Under the pieces are notes generated by a model. It had not been told where the DNA came from, did not search any database, and worked only from the letters and a program-made list of their open reading frames with translations. Shown in pieces: positions 6,321 through 11,575 of a DNA stretch of 11,575 bases (positions are counted from its first letter, which is position 1; every line of letters begins with the position of its first letter). The position numbers and the translations under genes are program-made. This stretch comes from an archaeon (lineage in GTDB: Archaea; Nanobdellota; Nanobdellia; SCGC-AAA011-G17; GW2011-AR18): the NCBI GenBank assembly GCA_023245385.1, contig JAHFKM010000022.1:1-11575 (forward strand), given 5' to 3'.

Positions 6321-6721
6321 AACCCACAGAAAACTACTTACGCTGGGGAATCGCACACATCTTCTCCAGTTACAACAATACCATCATTCATATTACAGAT
6401 ATAACAGGAAGTGAGACACTTGGAAAAGGCTCAGGCGGAATGGTTGTCAAAGCACACAGAATGGAAGCTTCTCCCACTGCAGCTATGAACGCAGCAAAAA
6501 TCGCAGCAGAACAAGCACGAGAAAAAGGAATCAACGCTTTACACATCAAAGTACGAGCACCAGGCGGACACAACGGACCAACCAACACAGGACCAGGAGC
6601 AAACGCAGCTGTACGCGCACTCTCAAGATCAGGATTTAGAATCGGAATCATCGAAGACACAACCCCCTTCCCCCATGACGGCTGCAAGAAAAAAGGTGGA
6701 AAAAGAGGAAGAAGAGTATAA
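6317..6721 (+). CDS. rps11: Small-subunit ribosomal protein S11 (uS11)
   Basis: 30S platform protein that contacts 16S rRNA near the E site. The 134-residue sequence shows WGIAHIFSSYNNTIIHITDI, the GGMVVKAHR loop, KVRAPGGHNGP and the archaeal/eukaryotic C-terminus PFPHDGCKKKGGKRGRRV. The ATGA overlap with S4 indicates translational coupling. In most archaea the next genes would be rpoD, L18e, L13 and S9; here the operon stops and AT-rich spacer with T runs follows. Confidence 0.97.
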   Translation: MKPTENYLRWGIAHIFSSYNNTIIHITDITGSETLGKGSGGMVVKAHRMEASPTAAMNAAKIAAEQAREKGINALHIKVRAPGGHNGPTNTGPGANAAVRALSRSGFRIGIIEDTTPFPHDGCKKKGGKRGRRV

Positions 6722-6728
6722 CTTATAA

Positions 6729-6747
6729 TTTTTTACTCTCCATTTTT
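6729..6747 (+). terminator. Oligo-T terminator after S11
   Basis: Two T runs (six T at 6729-6734 and five at 6743-6747) start eight bases past the S11 stop, with another six-T run near 6767. This is consistent with factor-independent archaeal termination and with the operon ending here. Confidence 0.5.
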
Positions 6748-6852
6748 CTATGATTCATAAAATTAATTTTTTACAATTTATTTCTTTTTAACAATAACAT
6801 TCTTAAAAGTTTTTTGGGAATTGTTTTCAAAAAAAATTTGAAGAAAAGTAAA

Positions 6853-6860
6853 TTTATATA
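6853..6860 (+). promoter_or_regulatory. Strong TATA box before a very short ORF
   Basis: TTTATATA about 29 nt upstream of the ATG at 6886. It is one of the best TATA matches in the window, yet it drives only a 33-codon frame, which suggests that the original gene has been lost or truncated. Confidence 0.5.
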
Positions 6861-6885
6861 AGAATATAAATTATAGAATTATATT

Positions 6886-6987
6886 ATGAACACGACAATT
6901 GCAGTAAAAACAGAAACCTTAGACTTGTTGAGACCTGTCAGGACATTGAGCATTAAAGTTTCTTTAATCCTCTCCACCAAGTATTAG
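6886..6987 (+). pseudogene. Short ORF, possibly a truncated antitoxin-like gene
   Basis: A 33-residue frame beginning MNTTIAVKTETLDLLRPVRT and ending at TAG. The first 16 residues resemble the N-terminal strand and helix of small archaeal antitoxin-type proteins (pattern TTIxVxxETxxLL), but the rest does not continue like one. The last 24 bases overlap the end of a small gene on the other strand. A strong TATA box at leaderless spacing argues that this is a genuine start. Most likely it is the 5' stump of a gene cut by a rearrangement near 6950; the antitoxin link is a weak resemblance only. Confidence 0.3.
6952..6968. repeat. Perfect 7-bp inverted repeat between convergent ORFs
   Basis: ATTAAAG-TTT-CTTTAAT. 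It lies where the 33-codon plus-strand ORF and the 53-residue minus-strand ORF overlap tail to tail. It could form a weak hairpin in either transcript; it is AT-rich and short, so chance is possible. Confidence 0.25.
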
Positions 6988-7125
6988 ACTGTGTATCAGG
7001 AAGGCGTTAAGTAATTTTTTTGCGCTGTCCGTTTGTACTTTTTTAGTGACGTTGGTGATCCAGTCTTGTGCGAAGGTGTATCTTTTTTCTAGAAATTCTT
7101 TTGTGGTGATTGCAAATCTAACCAT
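6964..7125 (-). CDS. Small hypothetical protein, 53 residues
   Basis: An ATG-to-TAA frame whose product starts MVRFAITTKEFLEKRYTFAQ and continues with a basic helix and KKLLNAFLIHSLILGGED. The mixture of charged, aromatic and aliphatic residues looks like a folded small protein rather than spacer. AGGAAAG lies about six bases before the ATG and may be a ribosome-binding site; no TATA box sits at leaderless distance, but AAAATTTTATTAG at about 7192-7204 could give a longer leader. Here the + strand has slightly more G than C, opposite to every other minus-strand gene in the window, so the segment may have been acquired or inverted. I do not recognise the family. Confidence 0.5.
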   Translation of the reverse strand: MVRFAITTKEFLEKRYTFAQDWITNVTKKVQTDSAKKLLNAFLIHSLILGGED

Positions 7126-7260
7126 TTATTCTTTCCTAGCTCTAATTCAGGAATTGCTAACACATAAGGGCAACAGTTTATTCCCTGATGCTTTCTAATA
7201 AAATTTTAAAAAAATAATTTTCTTATTCTAGAAACTCGCTAGATTTCTGGCGGAACTATA

Positions 7261-7353
7261 TTAAAAACGAACTCTCTCCACAACCAAAGGTTTACATTCA
7301 CGAATCACCTTAAAAAAAAATTCTTTGTTTGTCTTCTTTTGAGTAATTGTCAT
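7261..7353 (-). CDS. Possible 30-residue protein coupled to the gene upstream
   Basis: The start ATG overlaps the TGA stop of the preceding 134-residue gene in an ATGA arrangement, the same coupling used by S4-S11 and by pfkB-pgi in this window. The product, beginning MTITQKKTNKEFFFKVIREC and ending PLVVERVRF, is basic. It is short enough for chance, but the overlap and sensible composition favour a small translated frame. No function can be assigned. Confidence 0.35.
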   Translation of the reverse strand: MTITQKKTNKEFFFKVIRECKPLVVERVRF

Positions 7354-7754
7354 TTCTTAATCTCAACTTTAGCTTCTGTCTCCAAAAACTTCACTAAGGT
7401 AGCCTGCCTCATTTTCAAACCAGCAAAACCAGACTGAAACTCTTCCAACACTTTTTCCCTGTCAGTTCTTTCCAGCAACTTCTTAAAACGATCAAGCTCA
7501 CCCTTCCCCCCATTAACTAACATATCAGACTCCATCAACGCATTCAAAACATTCCCATTCTTCACTTCTTTATGATCATTTATTACAGTTTTAAAATAAC
7601 ACAACTCCTCCCCAAAACATTTCAATTCCAAAAGAATCTTCTCTTTATTCTCAATAATATCTGAAAGCGCTTCCATATTCGGACTCACTATCAACAGCAC
7701 CTTCTCAAAACTTGCTATAATCCTCTTCCTCAAATCACCTATTGTCTCTTCCAT
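7350..7754 (-). CDS. Hypothetical helical protein, 134 residues
   Basis: I do not recognise this family. The product is almost wholly helical and charged, with segments such as GDLRKRIIASFEKVLLIVSP, ENKEKILLELKCFGEELCYF and DRFKKLLERTDREKVLEEFQ; two cysteines (46 and 52) lie close together. It has no signal peptide, clear membrane span or recognisable catalytic motif. The ATG is preceded by GGAG two bases away, and a TATA-like ATTATAAA lies about 30 nt upstream, giving a leader of only a few bases. It is divergent from the CYTH gene across an 84-bp promoter region, and a 30-codon frame overlaps its stop. Confidence 0.7.
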   Translation of the reverse strand: MEETIGDLRKRIIASFEKVLLIVSPNMEALSDIIENKEKILLELKCFGEELCYFKTVINDHKEVKNGNVLNALMESDMLVNGGKGELDRFKKLLERTDREKVLEEFQSGFAGLKMRQATLVKFLETEAKVEIKK

Positions 7755-7780
7755 CTCTCCTTTTTTAAAAGATAAAAGCC

Positions 7781-7788
7781 TTTATAAT
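7781..7788 (-). promoter_or_regulatory. TATA-like box for the 134-residue gene
   Basis: ATTATAAA on the minus strand, centred about 30 nt before the ATG at 7754. The transcript would have a leader of about three or four bases. Confidence 0.4.
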
Positions 7789-7807
7789 AGTATTCTATCA
7801 CCTATAT

Positions 7808-7815
7808 CTTTAAAA
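7808..7815 (+). promoter_or_regulatory. TATA-like box for the CYTH gene
   Basis: CTTTAAAA centred about 27 nt before the ATG at 7839. It is back to back with the promoter of the 134-residue gene. Confidence 0.4.
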
Positions 7816-7838
7816 AAAACTCTTTCTTCCAAAATATT

Positions 7839-8381
7839 ATGCCTCATCTCGAAATAGAAGTTAAAGCTGCACTTCCAAATCCTGAAGAAGTTCTGAAAAA
7901 AATCTTAGCAACAGGAGCACTCTTCAAAGAAACAAAATACCAACACGATATCCTCCTCGACCCACCCCACACAGACTTCGCAAAAACAGACCAAGTCCTC
8001 AGAATCAGAAACACAAACGGTACTTGGAAACTTGACTACAAAGGTCCAAGACTAGATAATGAAACAAAAACACGGAAAGAATATTCACTCACTGTTGAAG
8101 AAGGAAAACAACTCCGAGACATCTTCACCTTAATGGGATTCATCATTGTTGGAGAAATAGAAAAAACAAGAGACGTTTACACTTTAAAAAATATGAAAAT
8201 CACTTTCGATAAGGTTACCCACCTCGGCAACTTCATCGAAGTAGAAGTCAAAGGAGATGAAACCACTTTTGAACAAACCAAAAAAGACATCTTCGCTTAT
8301 CTCACTTCTTTAGGACTACAAGAAACTATCAGAAAAGATTATCTTGAACTCCTTTGGGAAAAAGGATTCTTCAAAAAGTAA
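7839..8381 (+). CDS. CYTH-domain protein, class IV adenylate cyclase (CyaB)-like
   Basis: Member of the CYTH superfamily, whose tunnel fold binds triphosphates with divalent metal. Known members hydrolyse thiamine triphosphate, tripolyphosphate or ATP, or cyclise ATP to cAMP. Visible motifs are the N-terminal signature EIEVK (5-9, pattern ExExK), VLRIRN (53-58), KLDYKGP (64-70), TRKEY (78-82), EKTRD (108-112), ITFDKV (121-126) and the acidic metal-binding strand LGNFIEVEV (129-137). The C-terminal SYLELL-like end (KDYLELL) is typical of the CyaB branch. The length, 180 residues, is normal. The substrate cannot be decided from sequence; a triphosphatase role is at least as likely as cyclase. 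Its last 11 bases overlap the end of pgi on the other strand. Confidence 0.88.
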   Translation: MPHLEIEVKAALPNPEEVLKKILATGALFKETKYQHDILLDPPHTDFAKTDQVLRIRNTNGTWKLDYKGPRLDNETKTRKEYSLTVEEGKQLRDIFTLMGFIIVGEIEKTRDVYTLKNMKITFDKVTHLGNFIEVEVKGDETTFEQTKKDIFAYLTSLGLQETIRKDYLELLWEKGFFKK

Positions 8382-9564
8382 GATTCTTCCTCAATTTAAA
8401 ACTTATTTCCTTACTCGCTTCCACCTCAGGCTGCGTAAACGGATCAAGACCTCTTAACAAGGCACTATAAAAACCAACATACTGCCAAAAAGCCAAAAAA
8501 CCACCCACACTCTCATGTGTTACTTTTTCTATCGCTATTGTAATCGTTGGAATTTTTTTCTTTTTTGCTTCTTCTCTCACCCCTTCATACTCACACTCCA
8601 AAGTTCTTCCCAAAGAAATTCCATTTAATAGATTCACATTCCTCTTTCTCAAAGCAATCTTTCCCAGATCCTCTTCAACCTTCAAGACTTCATCATACGC
8701 ATAATTTTCTACCCTCACAAACAAACCAACCATATTCTGCTTTCCCCCAAAAAACCTCTGATTTGTATGATGCTGCGCCTCAGGAGCAGGAACAACAACA
8801 AAAGTCTGACCCTTCCCCTCTTTACACACAGTCTCATGCATCATCTGCATCACAAACTCAGAAAAACCAGCAAGCTGCTGAGAATAAATCAACGTATACA
8901 CTTCATCATATCCTTTTTCTTCCAAAAGAAATAAAGAAGCAGCAAACTGCAACGCAGAATTTTCTTCTATTGGAACTGCTGGAAGATACTTCTCTTTCAT
9001 CTCTTTATACCCTTTCAAAATCTTACCCATGGGAATATACACCAAAGAAGCAGGAGCAAGAGCAAGCTCAGCAGCACCAGCAAACCTATCAGGAATATCA
9101 GGACTTTCTATAACCATCACCCCTTCCTGTTCAGCAAGCTTTGCTAAAGCACTCTTAGAATTCGCCCTTATTACCAACTTTTTATACTCTTTAAACGCTA
9201 AGACCATCTCCAACTGATTCACATTCTCACCAGAACTACTAATCGCCACCAGTAAAGACTTCCCAGGATCACACTTCTTCTTTAAAAAATTAATATAATC
9301 AGGATCTGTTGTTGTTAAAAAAAAAACATTCTTTGTTGTGAAATAGACTCCAAGACAAGACCACATTCCTAAAAAACTCGTCACAGCACCACCTTGAGCG
9401 GCAATAATAAAATTCTCAACATCCTTACATTTCGCAGCCTGCTCATACACTCGCTCAAGATCAAACTCGTAGCTAGAAAAAAAAGGCTCAGAAAGCCTCT
9501 CAATCTTTTTCAACTTTCTTTTCAAACTCTTAAAATTTTTTATCCCACACTCTATTTTAATCAT
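8371..9564 (-). CDS. pgi: Glucose-6-phosphate isomerase (classical PGI family)
   Basis: Interconverts glucose-6-phosphate and fructose-6-phosphate. It has two SIS-type lobes. Visible marks are AQGGAVTSFLGMW (56-68), the phosphate-binding AISSSGENVNQ (107-117), MQMMHETVCKEGKGQTF (239-255) with a candidate catalytic Glu at 244, EAQHHTNQRFFGGKQN (262-277) and the C-terminal signature DPFTQPEVEASK (374-385) with the conserved Lys385. At 397 residues it matches the short archaeal PGI of about 400 residues rather than the bacterial form of about 550, and it is unrelated to the cupin-type archaeal PGI. Its ATG overlaps the stop of the kinase gene by four bases, so it is the third gene of the aldolase-kinase-isomerase operon. 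It also supplies or drains the substrate of Zwf. Confidence 0.9.
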   Translation of the reverse strand: MIKIECGIKNFKSLKRKLKKIERLSEPFFSSYEFDLERVYEQAAKCKDVENFIIAAQGGAVTSFLGMWSCLGVYFTTKNVFFLTTTDPDYINFLKKKCDPGKSLLVAISSSGENVNQLEMVLAFKEYKKLVIRANSKSALAKLAEQEGVMVIESPDIPDRFAGAAELALAPASLVYIPMGKILKGYKEMKEKYLPAVPIEENSALQFAASLFLLEEKGYDEVYTLIYSQQLAGFSEFVMQMMHETVCKEGKGQTFVVVPAPEAQHHTNQRFFGGKQNMVGLFVRVENYAYDEVLKVEEDLGKIALRKRNVNLLNGISLGRTLECEYEGVREEAKKKKIPTITIAIEKVTHESVGGFLAFWQYVGFYSALLRGLDPFTQPEVEASKEISFKLRKNLTF

Positions 9565-10547
9565 TTTATTACCAACTCTTTCAAACTTCTTTCGTACCTC
9601 TTAAACTGCTCTTTTTTTAATAAACCAACCTTCGCACCAAGATGCTGAATCACACTACTCGCATTCAAACACCCATACTTTATCGCTTCTTCAAAAGCAA
9701 GACCCTCAATCAATCCAAAAACAAACGCAGAAGCAAAAGCGTCACCCGCTCCAAGCGTATTCACTTTTTTAACATCAAAAGGCTTGACAACAAAAACGCG
9801 TTTATTAGCATACACACGAATCTTTTCAGCTCCATCAGTCACAGCAACAACTCTCACCCCTAAAGATTCTAAAAACTCAAACGCTTTCAAAAACTCAAGA
9901 TCAGACTTTAAGCTCCTCCCAATAACTCTTTCAAACTCCTCCTTATTCAAAATAAAAACATCCACTAACTTTAAATGATTCAACAAGTTCTTTCTCCCTT
10001 CTAACTGCGCAGCACCCGGATTCATCGCAACAACCGCATTCACTTTTTTTGCATGCGCTAAAAGCAAAGGAATTATCCTCAAAGACTCATCAGACAAGGA
10101 TGAAAAATAAAAACACTTCGCTTTCAAAGTTTTAAAATTTAATTCCCTCCTTGAAATATGACTACTCGCACCACGATAGGTAAAAATCGTCCGCTCTCCA
10201 GCAGCGCTTGTTAAAACAACAGAAGTTGCAGTCGCAAAATCCTTACCCTTCAAAAGAAGAGAAGTATTTACTTTTTCTTTTTTCAACACACTTTCAACTA
10301 AAAAACCCGCCTCATCAACTCCAACTTTAGTTAGAGCAGCAACCTTCAACCCAAGCCGCGCAAAAGACACAGCAACATTCGTCGCAGCACCACCAGTCTG
10401 CACAAAGATATCCTCAACATCAATCTTTCCCCCATACTCAAAACAAATAAAATCATGATGAGAACGCTTCTCTTCCAAAACCTTAGAACTTTTTGTTTTT
10501 AAAAACAAATCTTTCGTCGCTGAACCAATTGTAATCACATCAAACAT
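9561..10547 (-). CDS. PfkB-family carbohydrate kinase, candidate phosphofructokinase
   Basis: Ribokinase-fold kinase. Signature 1 is GGAATNVAVSFARLG (52-66) and continues into TKVGVDEAG (73-81). NKEE (201-204) fits the NxxE magnesium motif. Signature 2 is NTLGAGDAFASAFVFGL (263-279) with the catalytic Asp269 and anion-hole GAGD. The usual first residue of signature 2 is Asp (DTxGAGD); here it is Asn263. The length, 328 residues, is normal. Family members phosphorylate ribose, nucleosides, fructose-1-P, tagatose-6-P or fructose-6-P and sequence alone does not separate them. The gene lies three bases after the aldolase gene and overlaps pgi, so fructose-6-phosphate is the substrate best supported by context. 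No other phosphofructokinase is seen in the window. Confidence 0.9.
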   Translation of the reverse strand: MFDVITIGSATKDLFLKTKSSKVLEEKRSHHDFICFEYGGKIDVEDIFVQTGGAATNVAVSFARLGLKVAALTKVGVDEAGFLVESVLKKEKVNTSLLLKGKDFATATSVVLTSAAGERTIFTYRGASSHISRRELNFKTLKAKCFYFSSLSDESLRIIPLLLAHAKKVNAVVAMNPGAAQLEGRKNLLNHLKLVDVFILNKEEFERVIGRSLKSDLEFLKAFEFLESLGVRVVAVTDGAEKIRVYANKRVFVVKPFDVKKVNTLGAGDAFASAFVFGLIEGLAFEEAIKYGCLNASSVIQHLGAKVGLLKKEQFKRYERSLKELVIK

Positions 10548-10550
10548 TTT

Positions 10551-11327
10551 TCACTTTATCAGCTTCAACGCGTCCTCAACCTTCTTCTTCCCAAAAATAA
10601 TAGCCTTCAAAGCATTCGTGATCGCCAAAGGTTTTTCATGCTGCCACACATTCCTTCCAATAGCCAAACCAGCAGCACCAGCCTGCATTACTTCCCTCAC
10701 CTCTTTCAACAAAGAAGCAGGATCAGTTTTCTCCCCACCAGCAACTAAAACTTTTGTTTTCCCCGCAGATTTTATTACCCATTTGTACCCTTCAGCATCA
10801 CCATTATACTTCATTTTTACACAATCAGCACCAAGCTCCAACCCCACTCTCGCAGCATAGGCCAAGATATCAGTTTCCAAATCATTCTTTATAAAAGGAC
10901 CGCGAGGATAGATCCACACTATTGTAGGCAAACCATATTCATGCGCTTCCTCCTGAATCTTTGAAAACTCTCTAAACATTTGATGCTCTAAAGGACTCCC
11001 TAAATAAATCGTATACCCCACAGCTTTCGCCTTTAAATCAACAGCTTTCTTTACAGAACACAACTGAGACGCATACGGATCAATCTTCGCCAAAGAACTC
11101 TTTCCATTCAATTTTACAATCAAAGGAACCTTATACCTATAATGCTCGTGATACTTTTCAGCAATTCCCTTTTGTAAAATCAAACCATTAAAACTTCCTT
11201 GCACAGCAATGTCTAACACATAAAAAGGATCAATCGTTTTCAAATTAAAATCCTTCGGACCATGCTCCAAGCCTTGATCCATCGCCAAGAATAATCCTTT
11301 TCCCTCTGGAAGCAACTCTTTTAACAC
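10551..11327 (-). CDS. fba: Archaeal class I fructose-bisphosphate aldolase (DhnA/FbaB type), GTG start
   Basis: Cleaves fructose-1,6-bisphosphate to dihydroxyacetone phosphate and glyceraldehyde-3-phosphate, or the reverse, through a Schiff base. Family marks on the TIM barrel are AMDQGLEHGPKDF (15-27), LIVKLNGKSSL (69-79), TIVWIYPRG (135-143), GADCVKMKYNGDAEG (166-180) with the Schiff-base lysine at 171 or 173, VLVAGGEK (193-200) and the phosphate-binding AGAAGLAIGRNVWQ (216-229). At 258 residues it matches archaeal enzymes of about 260. The start is GTG at 11327, fixed by GAGGTGA four bases upstream. It is first in the operon with the PfkB kinase and pgi. It is distinct from the bifunctional aldolase/phosphatase of many archaea. 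Confidence 0.94.
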   Translation of the reverse strand: MLKELLPEGKGLFLAMDQGLEHGPKDFNLKTIDPFYVLDIAVQGSFNGLILQKGIAEKYHEHYRYKVPLIVKLNGKSSLAKIDPYASQLCSVKKAVDLKAKAVGYTIYLGSPLEHQMFREFSKIQEEAHEYGLPTIVWIYPRGPFIKNDLETDILAYAARVGLELGADCVKMKYNGDAEGYKWVIKSAGKTKVLVAGGEKTDPASLLKEVREVMQAGAAGLAIGRNVWQHEKPLAITNALKAIIFGKKKVEDALKLIK

Positions 11328-11331
11328 CTCT

Positions 11332-11338
11332 TCACCTC
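11332..11338 (-). promoter_or_regulatory. Strong Shine-Dalgarno sequence of fba
   Basis: GAGGTGA on the minus strand, four bases before the GTG start. It matches the archaeal anti-Shine-Dalgarno complement over seven bases. It decides the start codon and shows that this leadered gene uses SD-guided initiation. Confidence 0.65.
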
Positions 11339-11360
11339 TTTCTTTCTTTAGCTCAGTTAA

Positions 11361-11370
11361 AATATATAAG
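11361..11370 (-). promoter_or_regulatory. TATA box of the aldolase-kinase-isomerase operon
   Basis: CTTATATATT on the minus strand, centred about 39 nt before the GTG at 11327. It predicts a leader of about 13 nt, just long enough to hold the GAGGTGA ribosome-binding site. Confidence 0.6.
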
Positions 11371-11424
11371 GATTTGCTTTACCTTTTTTTTAGAGGTAAG
11401 ATTATTCAAAATTTTATATTCTTC

Positions 11425-11575
11425 TTAGCAAAAAATGATTCTGTGAACTACTATGGACTCCGCTTGCCCTGCTGGGCTCGCTAAAGCTTCGTAGCGTCCT
11501 GAGTCATCGAATCTGCTGATTGCAGATTTCTCGTTCAGGCTTGTATTCCCGTGGTTCCCACGGTATTGCACGTTC
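11425..11575 (-). CDS. Partial reading frame entering from the right edge, possible TnpB C-terminus
   Basis: The minus strand is open from the window edge to TAA at 11425. The visible 49 residues include YRGNHGNTSLNEKSAI and SGRYEALASPAGQAESIVVH, then RIIFC. The polar, Gly/Ser-rich tail resembles the variable region after the zinc ribbon of TnpB (OrfB) nucleases of IS200/IS605 elements, but the diagnostic CxxC motifs and RuvC residues would lie outside the window. The segment has about 53% GC by my count, and G and C are balanced on the + strand, unlike the flanking DNA. The sequence is equally consistent with a non-coding structured RNA read in an open frame. Confidence 0.35.
   Translation of the reverse strand, partial: NVQYRGNHGNTSLNEKSAISRFDDSGRYEALASPAGQAESIVVHRIIFC
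11443..11575 (-). ncRNA. Structured segment, candidate omega-RNA / right end of an IS605-like element
   Basis: Within 133 bases there are several perfect stems: GCCC-TGCT-GGGC (11466-11477), CGCTA/TAGCG (11479-11483 with 11492-11496), AATCTGC-TGATT-GCAGATT (11510-11528) and CCGTGG-TTC-CCACGG (11549-11563). Two enclosing pairings, GACTC/GAGTC (11456-11460 with 11501-11505) and CCTGA/TCAGG (11498-11502 with 11535-11539), compete with each other. Composition changes sharply at about 11443, where minus-strand TAGTTCAC abuts AT-rich sequence. In IS605-type elements the 3' end of tnpB overlaps the omega-RNA scaffold, whose guide is read from the DNA past the right end. That would fit this arrangement, but the element identity is inferred. 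Confidence 0.35.

Noticed and set aside
7226..7252. Imperfect palindrome AGAAA...TTTCT with two CTAG sites
   Set aside because: The arms are only five bases, with no repeat copies or flanking features; expected by chance in AT-rich spacer.
8547..9113. 188-codon plus-strand frame rich in Ser, Gln and His
   Set aside because: It lies entirely antisense to pgi, which has complete enzyme motifs. The low-complexity composition is what the complement of such codons gives.
11443..11575. tRNA or rRNA fragment
   Set aside because: There is no tRNA cloverleaf with a T-loop GTTCRA at the right place and no recognisable conserved rRNA block, and the stems do not match either.
1..11575. CRISPR array or tandem direct repeats
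   Set aside because: No regularly spaced repeat of 20 or more bases was seen on reading through, and no cas gene is present.

Overview
The window reads as a compact, AT-rich archaeal chromosome segment. It carries ribosomal proteins of archaeal/eukaryotic type (L10e/uL16, L35Ae, L21e), the archaeal RNA polymerase subunit F (Rpb4-like), an archaeal DUF655 protein, and S13, S4 and S11 in archaeal order. TATA boxes lie about 27 nt upstream of most first genes, which fits leaderless transcription. I favour a small-genome DPANN-type archaeon (Woesearchaeota/Pacearchaeota-like), but that lineage call is a guess.

Layout. 1-237: tail region with a possible 55-codon leaderless ORF. 238-774 (-): L10e. 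924-1826 (+): a 300-residue coiled-coil protein I do not recognise, ending 1 bp from the convergent L35Ae gene (1828-2085, -). Upstream of L35Ae is a bacterial-type glucose-6-phosphate dehydrogenase (2133-3542, -). 3543-3913: divergent spacer with a small gene that seems broken by A-run frameshifts. 3914-5127 (+): L21e, RpoF, DUF655. 5195-6721 (+): S13, S4, S11. 6722-7260: a gene-poor patch with two small overlooked ORFs and a local change of strand composition. 7261-7754 (-): an unknown helical protein with a coupled 30-residue ORF. 7839-8381 (+): a CYTH-domain phosphohydrolase/cyclase-like protein. 8371-11327 (-): a three-gene operon of class I fructose-bisphosphate aldolase, a PfkB-family kinase and phosphoglucose isomerase. 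11443-11575: a structured segment of about 53% GC with a minus-strand reading frame running off the edge, possibly the 3' end of an IS200/IS605-type (TnpB) element with an omega-RNA-like fold.

Together the metabolic genes cover glucose-6-P to fructose-6-P (isomerase), fructose-6-P to fructose-1,6-bisphosphate (if the PfkB protein is the phosphofructokinase) and its cleavage to triose phosphates (aldolase), plus a side exit from glucose-6-P into the oxidative pentose phosphate route (Zwf). The other half is translation and transcription machinery. The + strand is rich in C and poor in G in genes of either orientation, so the asymmetry belongs to the DNA strand rather than to the coding strand.
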